Below, piece by piece: positions 7,981-16,362 of a DNA stretch of 64,000 nt. Numbering within the stretch: the first letter of the stretch is position 1; each line of letters opens with the position of its first letter. Where the stretch lies: assembly GCF_005871085.1 (NCBI RefSeq), contig NZ_VAUP01000022.1:372001-436000 (forward strand). Direction: 5' to 3'. The position numbers were made by a program, and so were the translations under genes. The DNA comes from Xanthobacter autotrophicus (lineage in GTDB: Bacteria > Pseudomonadota > Alphaproteobacteria > Rhizobiales > Xanthobacteraceae). The notes beneath the pieces were generated by a model. That model saw nothing but the letters and a program-made list of their open reading frames with translations, had not been told where the DNA came from and made no database searches.

Positions 7981-9768
7981 TCAGGATGCCTTCTGGGAAC
8001 CCGCCTGTCCCTTCACGGGCGCATTGCCGTGGATGAGGTCGCGGGCGGCATGGATGCCGTCGGTGAGCTCGATGGCGAAGCGCTCCGCGTCGCGCCGGCG
8101 CACACTGTCCACCACGCGGGCCACCTCCTCGTCGTCCACATCGAGCAGGGACAGGCCCTTGGCGCCCAGCGCCAGCGCCGATTCCAGCGTCTCCCGGATC
8201 TGGAAGTCGACGCCGGCGCGCACCAACTCGATGGCGTGCCCGCGATCGAACGCCCGGGCGATCACCGGGACGAGGGGAAATTCGGCCTTCACGAGTTCGG
8301 CGATCTTCAGGCTGGCCTCGCGGTCGTTCACCGTGATGACGATGAGCCGGGCCTCGGCTGCCCCAGCCGCGTGCAGGATATCGAGGCGCGTGCCATCGCC
8401 GTAATGCACCTTGAAGCCGAAGTCCCGCGCGTCGCGGATGCCGTCGGTGTTGGTCTCGATGATGGTGATGGAGCAACTGCGGGCCAGGAGCGGCTGGCTC
8501 ACGATCTGGCCGAAGCGGCCGAAGCCGATGAGCAGCACGCTGGCGGACAGGTTTTCCGGCGCCTCCATGCCCTCCAGGGAGGGGGCGGGCTTGGGCATCA
8601 GGCGATCGTGGGCGATGACGAGGAGCGGCGTCGCCGCCATGGAGACGATGATGGTGGCGGTGAGGATGGCGTTGCCGGTGATGTCGAGGATGCCGACAGC
8701 CGTCGCCGCCGCATAAAGCACGAAGGCGAATTCGCCGCCCTGCGCCATCAGCACGGCGCGTTCCAGCGCCTCGCGGTTGCTGGCGCGGAACAGCCGCGCC
8801 ACGGCGTAGATGCCCATGGTCTTCAGCACCATGTAGGCGACCACGGACACCGCCACGAGGCGCCAGTTGGCGGCGATCACCGTCAGGTCGAGCGCCATGC
8901 CCACGCCGAGGAAGAACAGCCCCAGCAGCACGCCTCGGAACGGCTCCACGTCCGCCTCCAGTTGGTGGCGGAAGGAGGATTCCGACAGCAGAACGCCGGC
9001 GAGGAAGGCGCCCATGGCCATGGAGAGGCCGGCGGCCTGCATCAGCAGAGCCGCCCCCAACACCACCAGCAGCGCGGCGGCGGTCATCACCTCGCGGGCC
9101 CGCGCCTTGCCCAGCAGGCGGAACATGGGGTCGAGCGCATAGCGCCCGGCCACCACCAGCGCCGCGATGGCGCCAAGGCCGATGCCCACGCTGGCGAGGC
9201 GCTGTTGCAGCGTCACGTCCGCTCCGCCCGGCGCCAGAAAGGCGACGAGGGCCAGGAGCGGCACGATGGCGAGGTCCTCCAGCAGCAGGATCGCCATGAT
9301 GCGGCGCCCCTTGGGCAGGGCGAGGGCGCGGCGTTCCTCCAGCATCTGCATGACGATGGCGGTGGAGGTGAGCACGAAGCCGGTGCCCGCCACGAAGCTC
9401 TGCGCCGGCGGAAAACCAAGTGCGAGGCCCACGCAGATGAGCAGCGCGATGCACACCCCCACCTGCACCAGGCCGAGGCCGAAGATCTCCCCCCGCATGG
9501 CCCACAGGCGCGAGGGCTGCATCTCCAGCCCGATGATGAACAGGAACATGACCACGCCCAGCTCGGCCACGTGGAGGATGGATTGGGGATCGGAAAACAG
9601 ACCGAGCCCGAACGGGCCGATGACGAGGCCGGCGGCCAGATAGCCGAGCACCGAGCCGAGGCCCAGCCGCTTGAACAGCGGCACCGCCACCACGGCCGCA
9701 GCCAGCAGGACGACCACGGGAAGGATATCGAAGCCGTGCGCGGCGGCGTGGGCGGTCTCGGCGGCCAT
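7981..9768 (-). CDS. CPA2-family K+/H+ antiporter with RCK domain (Kef-like)
   Basis: The product is 595 residues from the ATG at 9768 (MAAETAHAAAHGFDILPVV). The longer frame up to 9909 adds an Arg-rich stretch that is probably untranslated. The first ~380 residues are hydrophobic transmembrane helices with typical CPA2 features. A cytosolic TrkA-N/RCK domain follows, starting VLLIGFGRFGQIV, a Rossmann dinucleotide-binding motif. Family knowledge: such proteins export K+ in exchange for H+, and Kef systems respond to glutathione adducts of electrophiles. Adjacency to a reactive-intermediate aromatic pathway with a glutathione-dependent enzyme is suggestive only. No KefF/KefG-type subunit is visible. 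Confidence 0.9.
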   Translation of the reverse strand: MAAETAHAAAHGFDILPVVVLLAAAVVAVPLFKRLGLGSVLGYLAAGLVIGPFGLGLFSDPQSILHVAELGVVMFLFIIGLEMQPSRLWAMRGEIFGLGLVQVGVCIALLICVGLALGFPPAQSFVAGTGFVLTSTAIVMQMLEERRALALPKGRRIMAILLLEDLAIVPLLALVAFLAPGGADVTLQQRLASVGIGLGAIAALVVAGRYALDPMFRLLGKARAREVMTAAALLVVLGAALLMQAAGLSMAMGAFLAGVLLSESSFRHQLEADVEPFRGVLLGLFFLGVGMALDLTVIAANWRLVAVSVVAYMVLKTMGIYAVARLFRASNREALERAVLMAQGGEFAFVLYAAATAVGILDITGNAILTATIIVSMAATPLLVIAHDRLMPKPAPSLEGMEAPENLSASVLLIGFGRFGQIVSQPLLARSCSITIIETNTDGIRDARDFGFKVHYGDGTRLDILHAAGAAEARLIVITVNDREASLKIAELVKAEFPLVPVIARAFDRGHAIELVRAGVDFQIRETLESALALGAKGLSLLDVDDEEVARVVDSVRRRDAERFAIELTDGIHAARDLIHGNAPVKGQAGSQKAS

Positions 9769-9940
9769 GCGGTGTCCCTGACGTTGCGTTGCCCGGCAGA
9801 ATGGCAGGCCGCAGCGCAAAAAGCGAAAGGGTCGCTGGCGCCGGCGCGGGAAAAATCTGACGCAGCGGGCGCGCCGGCTGACGCGGCGCATCCTCGACGA
9901 CCGCGCCACCCACCCGGCTGAAAGGGCGCCGCCCGCCGCC

Positions 9941-10171
9941 CTACTTCACCGCCCCGCCCGCCGCCTTCAGGGCCTGGGTGAGCACCGCGCGGTCCCCGAC
10001 ATGGTTGGCGAGCAAAAGGATGAGCTTGCAGTTCATGAGCTGGGCCGCCTCGTCGGTGAGCAGGCGCTGGCTCTCGATCAGCTCCTCGTAGAAGCCGTCC
10101 GGGTCCGGGATGTTGGGGGAGCGGATAAGGGCGTCGTGCCGGTGCGCGTCCGCGGGCAGGATGTGAAGCAT
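9941..10171 (-). CDS. DUF2783-type small protein
   Basis: The product is 76 residues, mostly alpha-helical and without a signal peptide. It contains IPDPDGFYEELIESQRLL and TDEAAQLMNCKLILLLANHVGD, which match my recollection of the DUF2783 family. Those proteins sit beside FAD-dependent aromatic hydroxylases. The start has a strong AAGGAGG 7 nt upstream. It follows the FAD hydroxylase gene by about 77 nt on the same strand, so it is probably cotranscribed. Its function is unknown; an accessory role for the hydroxylase is inferred from context alone. Confidence 0.8.
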   Translation of the reverse strand: MLHILPADAHRHDALIRSPNIPDPDGFYEELIESQRLLTDEAAQLMNCKLILLLANHVGDRAVLTQALKAAGGAVK

Positions 10172-10248
10172 GGTGTTGCCTCCTTCAAGGCGCTGTTGAG
10201 CGAGTTGGGCCCGGGCACGTGCCGTGCACCGGGGCGAACCGAACCGGT

Positions 10249-11853
10249 CTAGGCGGCGATGGCGCGCGTGATGGCGCCCTGGATCTTGTCGGGGTCGAAG
10301 CTGCGCCAGCGGGCCGCCACATGCTGGTCCGGGCGGATGAGATAGGTGGTGCCGTCCGCGCCGTCATAGCGCTCGGCGAGGCGACCCTTGGCGTCCGCCG
10401 CATCGATGCCGATGCGCAGCACCGGGGCGGCGATGCCCCCCGCCCGCACCTCGCCCAGCGGCGCCTCGCCGAAGGTGACCACGGTGAAGCCGCCGCCCAG
10501 CAGGCCGAGGAACCAGCCGTCCTTCCCATCCACCCGCACCGGCGCATCGGCGCAGGCGGTGCCCGGCGCCATGAGGCCGGCGAAGGCGTCCTCGTCCGGG
10601 GTGTTGAGGGACGAGGCGAGATAGGGCGTGGGGGTGGAGAGCCGGCCGGAATTCACCAGCGGCCGGGCGAAGGGATGCTCCTGCGCCAGCTCCAGCACGG
10701 CATTGCGGAAGCGCCGGCTCATGGCGCTCTTCGGCGTGATGAAATCGGTGGAGCGGGTGGAGTTGGCGATGTTGTCGTCGGCGGCGAGCGCCCGCTCGTC
10801 ATGGTAGGTGTCCACGAGGGTTTCGGGGGCAAGGCCATCCAGCACCAGCTTGAGCTTCCAGCCCAGATTGTCCACGTCCTGCACCCCGGAATTGGCGCCG
10901 CGCGCGCCGAAGGGCGAGACCTGGTGGGCGGCATCCCCGGCGAAGATCACCCGGCCGTGGCGGAAGCGGTCGATGCGTCGACACGCGAACTGGTAGACCG
11001 AGGCCCATTCCAGCTCGAACTGCGCATCCGGCCCCAGCATGGCCTTCACCCGCGGAATAATGTTCTCCGGCTTCTTCTCCTCGACGGGGTCGGCGTCCCA
11101 GCCGAGCTGGAAGTCGATGCGCCACACATCGTCCGCCTGCCGGTGCAGCAGCACCGACTGGTTGCGATGGAACGGCGGATCGAACCAGAACCAGCGCTCG
11201 GTGGGGAAGTGCGCCTTCATCACCACGTCGGCGATGAGGAAGCGGTCCTGGAAGGCCTGTCCGGTGAATTCGGCGCCCACCATCTTGCGGGTGTCGGAAT
11301 TGGCGCCGTCGCAGGCCACCACCCATTGCGCCTCCAGCGAGAACACGCCGTCCGGCGTCTCCACCACCAGGGTGGCGAAATCCTCATGCTGCTGGAGGGA
11401 GAGCAGCTTGTGCTTCCAGCGCAGGTCCACCAGCGGCTGGCGGGCGCATTCCTCCACCATGAACTCCTCCAGATAGTATTGCTGAAGATTGATCATGGCC
11501 GGCATCTTGTGGTCCGGCTCGGGGAGAAGATCAAACTGGTAGCGCAGGTCATCTTCGAAGAAGACCTTGCCGATGCGCCAGCTGATGCCCCGCTCCACCA
11601 TGCGCTCGCCGCAACCGAGGCGATCCCAGATCTCCAGCGGGCGCTTGGCATAGCACACCGCGCGCGAGCCGACGGAGACGGTGTCGTTGTCGTCCAGCAC
11701 CACGGTGGGAATGCCGCGCGCGGCGAAATCCAGCGCTGCGGTGAGGCCCACCGGGCCGGCGCCGATCACCACCACCGGATGGCGCACGAGGCGGCCGGCT
11801 TCCTGCTCGGACGAGATGCGATAGGGGTATTTGGGATAGGTATAGGTGCTCAT
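10249..11853 (-). CDS. MhpA-like FAD-dependent aromatic hydroxylase
   Basis: The product is 534 residues, a group A flavoprotein monooxygenase. Motifs in order: the FAD dinucleotide fold VIGAGPVGLTAALDFAARG, the DG motif VVACDGANSDTRKM, and the GD motif FAGDAAHQVSPFGARGAN. A C-terminal thioredoxin-like region follows, as in the 3-(3-hydroxyphenyl)propionate hydroxylase group. Two adjacent ATGs (11856 and 11853) are possible starts. It sits between a VOC-fold gene and a DUF2783 gene on the same strand, inside a homogentisate island. A role in hydroxylating a phenolic acid to homogentisate or a related ring-cleavage substrate is plausible but not shown. Confidence 0.87.
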   Translation of the reverse strand: MSTYTYPKYPYRISSEQEAGRLVRHPVVVIGAGPVGLTAALDFAARGIPTVVLDDNDTVSVGSRAVCYAKRPLEIWDRLGCGERMVERGISWRIGKVFFEDDLRYQFDLLPEPDHKMPAMINLQQYYLEEFMVEECARQPLVDLRWKHKLLSLQQHEDFATLVVETPDGVFSLEAQWVVACDGANSDTRKMVGAEFTGQAFQDRFLIADVVMKAHFPTERWFWFDPPFHRNQSVLLHRQADDVWRIDFQLGWDADPVEEKKPENIIPRVKAMLGPDAQFELEWASVYQFACRRIDRFRHGRVIFAGDAAHQVSPFGARGANSGVQDVDNLGWKLKLVLDGLAPETLVDTYHDERALAADDNIANSTRSTDFITPKSAMSRRFRNAVLELAQEHPFARPLVNSGRLSTPTPYLASSLNTPDEDAFAGLMAPGTACADAPVRVDGKDGWFLGLLGGGFTVVTFGEAPLGEVRAGGIAAPVLRIGIDAADAKGRLAERYDGADGTTYLIRPDQHVAARWRSFDPDKIQGAITRAIAA

Positions 11854-11960
11854 CATCGGAGCGTTTCTCCCGAAGCGCGGCGGGCCATTCGGCCTCGTGA
11901 CGACTGGTGACGATTGGTGATGGCGCGCCCGGTGGCGTCCGGGCGCGAGGGGGCCTCCCC

Positions 11961-12500
11961 TCAGCTGGCGGAGAATTCCTTCTCGTGCAGCCAGGCGGCG
12001 TGGCGGGGGGGCTTCTTGGTCACCGCCCATTCCTCGATCATGGCGGGGGCCACCGCCTTCAGGCGAGCCAGCGTCTGCGGCGTGGTGGTCCAGGCGGCAA
12101 GCTCCAGCCGGTGGCCCGACGGATCGAAGAAATAGATGGACTTGAAGATGTCGTGGTCGGTGGGGCCGATGACGTCCACGCCTGCCGCCTCAGCTTTCGC
12201 CTTCACGGTCTCCAGCGCGGCCACGTCTCCCACCTGGAAGGCAATGTGCTGCACCCATTCGGGGGTGTTGGGATCGCGGCCCTGGGGCGGGGAATTGGGC
12301 AGCTCGAAGAAGGCGAGGATGTTGCCTGCGCCGGCATCGAGGAAGATGTGCATGTAGGGGTCCGGCGCCTTGGTGGAGGGCACCTTGTCCTCGGCGATGG
12401 CGCCGATCAGCTCCATGTCGAGGATGTCGCGGTAGAACTCCACGGTCTCCTTGGCGTCCCTGCAGCGGTAGGCGACGTGATGAATCTTCTCGACGAGCAT
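11961..12500 (-). CDS. VOC-fold (glyoxalase/extradiol dioxygenase-like) protein
   Basis: The product is 179 residues with a GGAGG before the ATG. It is a vicinal oxygen chelate fold: KIHHVAYRCRD opens the first module and VQHIAFQVGD the second. GHRLELAAW supplies the expected C-terminal Glu, so likely metal ligands (His, His, Glu) are present. It could be a ring-cleavage dioxygenase, an isomerase or a lyase; length and motifs do not decide. It is the first gene of a probable VOC-hydroxylase-DUF2783 operon and is divergent from the MarR at 12709, with paired operator-like repeats between them. Confidence 0.85.
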   Translation of the reverse strand: MLVEKIHHVAYRCRDAKETVEFYRDILDMELIGAIAEDKVPSTKAPDPYMHIFLDAGAGNILAFFELPNSPPQGRDPNTPEWVQHIAFQVGDVAALETVKAKAEAAGVDVIGPTDHDIFKSIYFFDPSGHRLELAAWTTTPQTLARLKAVAPAMIEEWAVTKKPPRHAAWLHEKEFSAS

Positions 12501-12544
12501 GGCGTCCTCCGGCTTTTGATTGGGCTGTGTGGGCCGGGATTAAA

Positions 12545-12560
12545 AGTAACTAACGTTACT
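12545..12560. promoter_or_regulatory. Operator-like inverted repeat, VOC side
   Basis: AGTAAC-TAAC-GTTACT is a perfect 6-bp inverted repeat with a 4-nt spacer, 45 bp upstream of the VOC start. A second GTAAC-N4-GTTAT copy is at 12668. It is probably a site for the adjacent MarR protein. Confidence 0.6.
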
Positions 12561-12667
12561 AATTGGCGCAAGCGAAATTCGTTGCGAGCGAGACGATTTT
12601 GCGTCTGGAATTCTAAAATAAGGAAAAGCGGAGCGGCGCTGGAGCCGGATCGCCCGGCCATGTATAT

Positions 12668-12681
12668 GTAACCTGCGTTAT
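12668..12681. promoter_or_regulatory. Operator-like inverted repeat, MarR side
   Basis: GTAAC-CTGC-GTTAT has the same half-sites and the same 4-nt spacer as the repeat at 12545, with one mismatch. It lies 28 bp upstream of the MarR ATG at 12709, where binding could give autoregulation. Confidence 0.55.
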
Positions 12682-12708
12682 CAAATTGGGGCTGGAGGCG
12701 GGACAGGC

Positions 12709-13173
12709 ATGGCGAAGCACGAGGTGGTCCCGTTCGCGCTCGCGGATTTCTTCCCCTACCGTCTCGCGGTGCTGGCGGAGAACGTCTCGCAGGCGGTGGC
12801 GCAGCTTTATGGCGACCGCTTCCAGATCACCCGGGCCGAATGGCGCGTGCTGGCGGCGCTGGGGGCCAACAACGGCATGGCGGCGAAGGACATCAGCGCC
12901 TACTCCACCCTCGACAAGATGCAGGTGAGCCGCGCCGTGGCGCGCCTGGAGGAGGCAGGCCTTGTCACCCGCGCCACCGACGACGCCGACCGCCGGGCGA
13001 AGATCCTCACCCTGACCGCCTCCGGCCGCGCCCTGTTCCAGAAGATCGTGCCGCTGGCGCAGGCGCGGGAAGACTACCTGCTGGAAGACCTCGACCCGCA
13101 GGAGCGCGCGGTGCTGGACAAGGCCATGGCCAAGGTGCTGGCCCGCGCCCAGGGCCTCATCGAGCGCGGGTGA
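12709..13173 (+). CDS. MarR-family regulator, divergent from VOC-hydroxylase genes
   Basis: The product is 154 residues with a standard MarR fold: DFFPYRLAVLAENVSQAV, then TRAEWRVLAALG, recognition helix LDKMQVSRAVARLEEAG, and wing DDADRRAKILTLT. The C-terminal helix completes the dimer interface. It reads away from the VOC/FAD-hydroxylase/DUF2783 genes, with two matching GTAAC-N4-GTTA dyads in the shared promoter region. It is therefore the likely repressor of that operon and of itself. The inducer is unknown. Confidence 0.88.
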   Translation: MAKHEVVPFALADFFPYRLAVLAENVSQAVAQLYGDRFQITRAEWRVLAALGANNGMAAKDISAYSTLDKMQVSRAVARLEEAGLVTRATDDADRRAKILTLTASGRALFQKIVPLAQAREDYLLEDLDPQERAVLDKAMAKVLARAQGLIERG

Positions 13174-13194
13174 ACCCGTGCCGCATCAAGGCTT

Positions 13195-13662
13195 TCAATC
13201 CCCGCACTGCACCAGGTCGAAGCTTTTCTCCAGCTTGTCCATCAGGTGATCGAGCTGGGCGCGCTCCTCGGTGCTGAGGCAGGAGAGAATGGCCTCCTCG
13301 CGCTTCAGCAGCAGCGGCACCAGCTCGGCATAGACCGCCCGCCCCTTGGGGGTAAGCTCCAGCATCACCTCGCGACGATCGTCCATTGCCTCGGCCCGCG
13401 CCACGTAACCGAGGGTCACCAGCGAGCCCACCGCCCGGCTGATGCGGGATTTGTGGGTGCGGGTGCAGCGGACCACATATTGGGCGCTGCGGGGCGCGTC
13501 GTGCAGGCCCAGCGTCGCCAGCACCCGCCATTCGGGAATATCGATGCCGAAGCGGGCCATGTATTCCATGGCGAGCGCATTGGAGAATTCCGCCGCCAGC
13601 CGGTTGAGCCGAAACGGCATGAATTTCAACAGGTTCAGTCGCTCGACCTTCCGCTTCGACAT
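13195..13662 (-). CDS. MarR-family regulator, divergent from MBL-fold gene
   Basis: The product is 155 residues from the ATG at 13662 (MSKRKVERLNLLKF); the frame runs open to 13905, but the extra part has no family match. MarR features are [43 protein letters not shown] and the wing DDRREVMLELT. It is closely related to the MarR beside hmgA, more so than to the MarR at 12709. A perfect palindrome (CAGTTGCAACTG) lies between it and the MBL-fold gene, suggesting control of that gene and the binding protein after it. Confidence 0.87.
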   Translation of the reverse strand: MSKRKVERLNLLKFMPFRLNRLAAEFSNALAMEYMARFGIDIPEWRVLATLGLHDAPRSAQYVVRCTRTHKSRISRAVGSLVTLGYVARAEAMDDRREVMLELTPKGRAVYAELVPLLLKREEAILSCLSTEERAQLDHLMDKLEKSFDLVQCGD

Positions 13663-13717
13663 GGCGCGCCCGGCTCCCGCCCCTCCACACACGACCGCAC
13701 GGCGGCCTTGACTGTTG

Positions 13718-13729
13718 CAGTTGCAACTG
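13718..13729. promoter_or_regulatory. Perfect palindrome CAGTTGCAACTG
   Basis: This 12-bp perfect palindrome lies 55 bp upstream of the MarR start and 137 bp upstream of the MBL-fold gene. The adjacent CAACTGT and TCGCAACCAA words also occur in the hmgA promoter region. It is a likely MarR operator. Confidence 0.55.
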
Positions 13730-13865
13730 TATAACTTGGTCTCAATCGCAACCAATTGCGGTATATCAAACTGTCGAAGAACAAGGAAGCGCGCATCGGA
13801 CGAGCGGCGGCCATTGCCGCCGGAAGCCGGCAATCCTGCGTCGCGCCCCAACGGAGGAAAACCGC

Positions 13866-14840
13866 GTGAGCACCGCGACCGCACCAGCCGCCAAGACATT
13901 CGCAAGCCAGGCCGATCTCGCCGAGAAGACGGAAACCTTCACCGAGCTTGCGGACGGCGTGTTCGCCCTCACTGCGGAAGGCGATCCCAATTCCGGCGTC
14001 ATCATCGGTGATGACAGCGTGCTGGTCATCGACGCCCGTGCCACCCCGGTCATGGCGCGCGAGCTGGTGGAGCGCATCCGCGCCGTCACCGACAAGCCCA
14101 TCCGCCACGTGCTGCTCACCCACTATCATGCGGTGCGGGTGCTGGGCGCGGCCGGCTTCGACGAGCGCGTCAACGTCATCGCCTCCGATGTCACCCGCGA
14201 CATGATCGTCGAGCGCGGTGCGCAGGACATGGCCTCCGAGATCCAGCGCTTCCCGCGCCTGTTCCGGGCCCAGGAGACCATTCCCGGCCTCACCTGGCCC
14301 AGCCTCACCTTCCACGGGGAAATGACGCTCTGGCTCGGCTCCCGCGAGGTCCGCATCATCCATGCCGGGCGCGGGCACACCCGCGGCGACACCATCGCGT
14401 GGCTGCCCAAGGAGAAGGTGCTGTTTTCCGGTGACCTGGTGGAGTTCGGCGCCACGCCCTATTGCGGCGATGCCCATTTCCGCGACTGGCCCGCAACCCT
14501 CGACCGGCTGGAAACCCTCGGCGCCGAGAAGCTGGTGCCGGGCCGCGGCGAGGCGCTTGTCACCCCCGACCAGATCAAGGCCGGGCTGGACGAGACCCGC
14601 GCCTTCCTGCGCGATGCCTTCGCCATCGCCGAGGCGGGCGTTGCCGCCGGGCACGACCTGAAGACCGTCTATGCCGAGGCGCTGCGGCAGATGCGGCCCA
14701 AGTATGGGCACTGGGTTATCTTCGACCATTGCATGCCGTTCGACATCTCCCGCGCCTATGACGAGGCCAAGGGCATCGACACCCCGCGCATCTGGACCGC
14801 CGAGCGCGACATGGAGATGTGGCACGCCCTGGAGGGGTGA
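13866..14840 (+). CDS. Metallo-beta-lactamase-fold hydrolase with altered metal motif
   Basis: The product is 324 residues with a GTG start and GGAGG 8 nt upstream. The MBL fold is recognisable from VLVIDARATP, GRGHTRGDTIAWL and LFSGDLVEFG. The usual HxHxDH motif is replaced by HYHAVR, so the second metal site lacks its Asp-His pair. Such variants may bind a single metal. My recollection is that this form recurs in an MBL subfamily near aromatic catabolism genes. The chemistry is unknown. It is probably cotranscribed with the periplasmic binding protein that follows, under the divergent MarR. Confidence 0.82.
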   Translation: MSTATAPAAKTFASQADLAEKTETFTELADGVFALTAEGDPNSGVIIGDDSVLVIDARATPVMARELVERIRAVTDKPIRHVLLTHYHAVRVLGAAGFDERVNVIASDVTRDMIVERGAQDMASEIQRFPRLFRAQETIPGLTWPSLTFHGEMTLWLGSREVRIIHAGRGHTRGDTIAWLPKEKVLFSGDLVEFGATPYCGDAHFRDWPATLDRLETLGAEKLVPGRGEALVTPDQIKAGLDETRAFLRDAFAIAEAGVAAGHDLKTVYAEALRQMRPKYGHWVIFDHCMPFDISRAYDEAKGIDTPRIWTAERDMEMWHALEG

Positions 14841-14947
14841 AACCAAAGCCGCCGACGCCAATCGGCGGCCCGCACCTGGGATCGACTGAAAAAACAGAAC
14901 CGGCGCGCCACGCAGGAACGACGGCGCGCGCCCATGGGAGGAACATG

Positions 14948-16207
14948 ATGAATCGCCTGACTGCCCCGCACACCCCACGCGCCGCGCTGCCCGCCTTCGC
15001 CCCTTCCCTCGCCCTCGCGCTCACCCTCACGGCCGCCACGGCCCTGCTGCCCGCGCCTGCGCACGCCCAGATCTCCGACAATGTGGTGCGCATCGGTGTG
15101 CTCGGCGACATGGGCGGGCAGTTCGCCGATATCGGCGGCAAGGGTTCGGTGGTGGCGGCGCAGCTCGCCGTGGACGATTTCGGCGGCAAGGTCGCCGGCG
15201 CGCCTGTGGAGGTGATCGCCGGCGATCACCAGAACAAGCCGGACGTGGGCGGCGCCACCCTGCGCAAATGGTTCGACGAGGGCGGCGTGGACGCGGTGGC
15301 CGACCTGCCGGTCAGCTCGGTGGCCCTCGCCGCGCAGGAAATCGCGCGGGAGAAGAAGAAGACCCTGCTCATCTCCGGCGCGGCCGTGTCCGACCTCACC
15401 GGCAAGGCCTGCTCGCCCTATTCCACCCACTGGGCGGACGACACCTATGCGCTGGCCAACGCCACCGGCCGCGCGGTGACGGCGGGCGGCGGCAAGAGCT
15501 GGTTCTTCCTCACCGTGGACTATTCCTTCGGCCACGCCATGGAGCGCGACGCCTCGGCGGCGGTGGTGGCCACCGGCGGCAAGGTGGTGGGCAATGCGCG
15601 CCATCCGCTGGGGGCGGCGGACCTGTCGTCCTTCCTGCTGCAGGCCCAGGCCTCCAAGGCGCAGGTGATCGGCCTTGCCAATGTGGGCGGCGACACCAGC
15701 AATGCGGTGAAGCAGGCGGCGGAATTCGGCATCACCTCCGGCGGGCAGAAGCTAGCGGGCTTCCTCGTCTTCATCACCGATGTGCACGCCATCGGCCTGC
15801 CGCTGGCCAAGGGGCTGCTCATCTCCACCGGCTTTTACTGGGACCAGAACGCCGAGGCGCGGGCCTTCGCCAAGCGCTTCGAGGCCAAGATGGGCCGCAT
15901 GCCCACCAAGCAGCAGGCCTCGGTCTATGCCTCGGTGAAGCACTATCTGAAGGCAGTCGCCGCCACCGGCACCGATGATGCCGCCAAGGTGAATGCCGAG
16001 ATGCGCAGTCTGCCGGTGGACTATTTCGGCCACGCCGCCTCCATCCGTCCCGATGGCCGCGTTCTCTACGACCTCACCCTCTATGAGGTGAAGAGCCCGG
16101 CGGAGAGCAAGGGACCGTGGGACTATTACAAGCCGGTCACCACCCTGCCCGCCTCCGAGGTGTTCCGCCCCGCCGGCGAGACCGGGTGTCCGCTGGGCAA
16201 ATCCTGA
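14948..16207 (+). CDS. Periplasmic binding protein, branched-chain amino acid/aromatic acid type
   Basis: The product is 419 residues. A signal peptide with a long hydrophobic core ends in APAHAQ. The mature part begins DNVVRIGVLGDMGGQFADIGG, typical of type I ABC binding proteins of the LivK-like group, which also serve aromatic acids. Of the two adjacent ATGs (14945, 14948), the second has better spacing to GGAGG. No permease or ATPase gene lies next to it, so it is an orphan component here. Its place after the MBL-fold gene and the divergent MarR suggests an aromatic or carboxylate ligand. Confidence 0.88.
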   Translation: MNRLTAPHTPRAALPAFAPSLALALTLTAATALLPAPAHAQISDNVVRIGVLGDMGGQFADIGGKGSVVAAQLAVDDFGGKVAGAPVEVIAGDHQNKPDVGGATLRKWFDEGGVDAVADLPVSSVALAAQEIAREKKKTLLISGAAVSDLTGKACSPYSTHWADDTYALANATGRAVTAGGGKSWFFLTVDYSFGHAMERDASAAVVATGGKVVGNARHPLGAADLSSFLLQAQASKAQVIGLANVGGDTSNAVKQAAEFGITSGGQKLAGFLVFITDVHAIGLPLAKGLLISTGFYWDQNAEARAFAKRFEAKMGRMPTKQQASVYASVKHYLKAVAATGTDDAAKVNAEMRSLPVDYFGHAASIRPDGRVLYDLTLYEVKSPAESKGPWDYYKPVTTLPASEVFRPAGETGCPLGKS

Positions 16208-16249
16208 TCGGCAGGTCCTGAAGCCCCGTCACAGGCCGGAGTGGAAGAC

Positions 16250-16277
16250 ACAGCGCCGAAGCATGCTCCGGCGCTGT
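16250..16277 (+). terminator. Stem-loop after the binding-protein gene
   Basis: ACAGCGCCG and CGGCGCTGT form a 9-bp stem around a 10-nt loop that can itself pair (AGCATGCT). Few T residues follow, so termination strength is uncertain. Confidence 0.4.
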
Positions 16278-16341
16278 TGCATGTCCGGCCTCGGCTGCTC
16301 CCTAACCCCAGCGATTCGATGAAGCATGGACAAGGGTGCAA

Positions 16342-16354
16342 TAAACGGGTATAT
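16342..16354. promoter_or_regulatory. Operator-like motif TAAACGGGTATAT (copy 1)
   Basis: This 13-mer lies 8 bp before the MarR ATG at 16363. It is repeated exactly at 16774, upstream of the MFS gene. Confidence 0.55.
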
Positions 16355-16362
16355 GCATACAC

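Noticed and set aside
10249-12030. Longer N-terminus for the FAD hydroxylase (start at 12030)
   Set aside because: The extra residues overlap the VOC gene, are Arg/Pro-rich, and the FAD fold begins normally after the ATG pair at 11853-11856.
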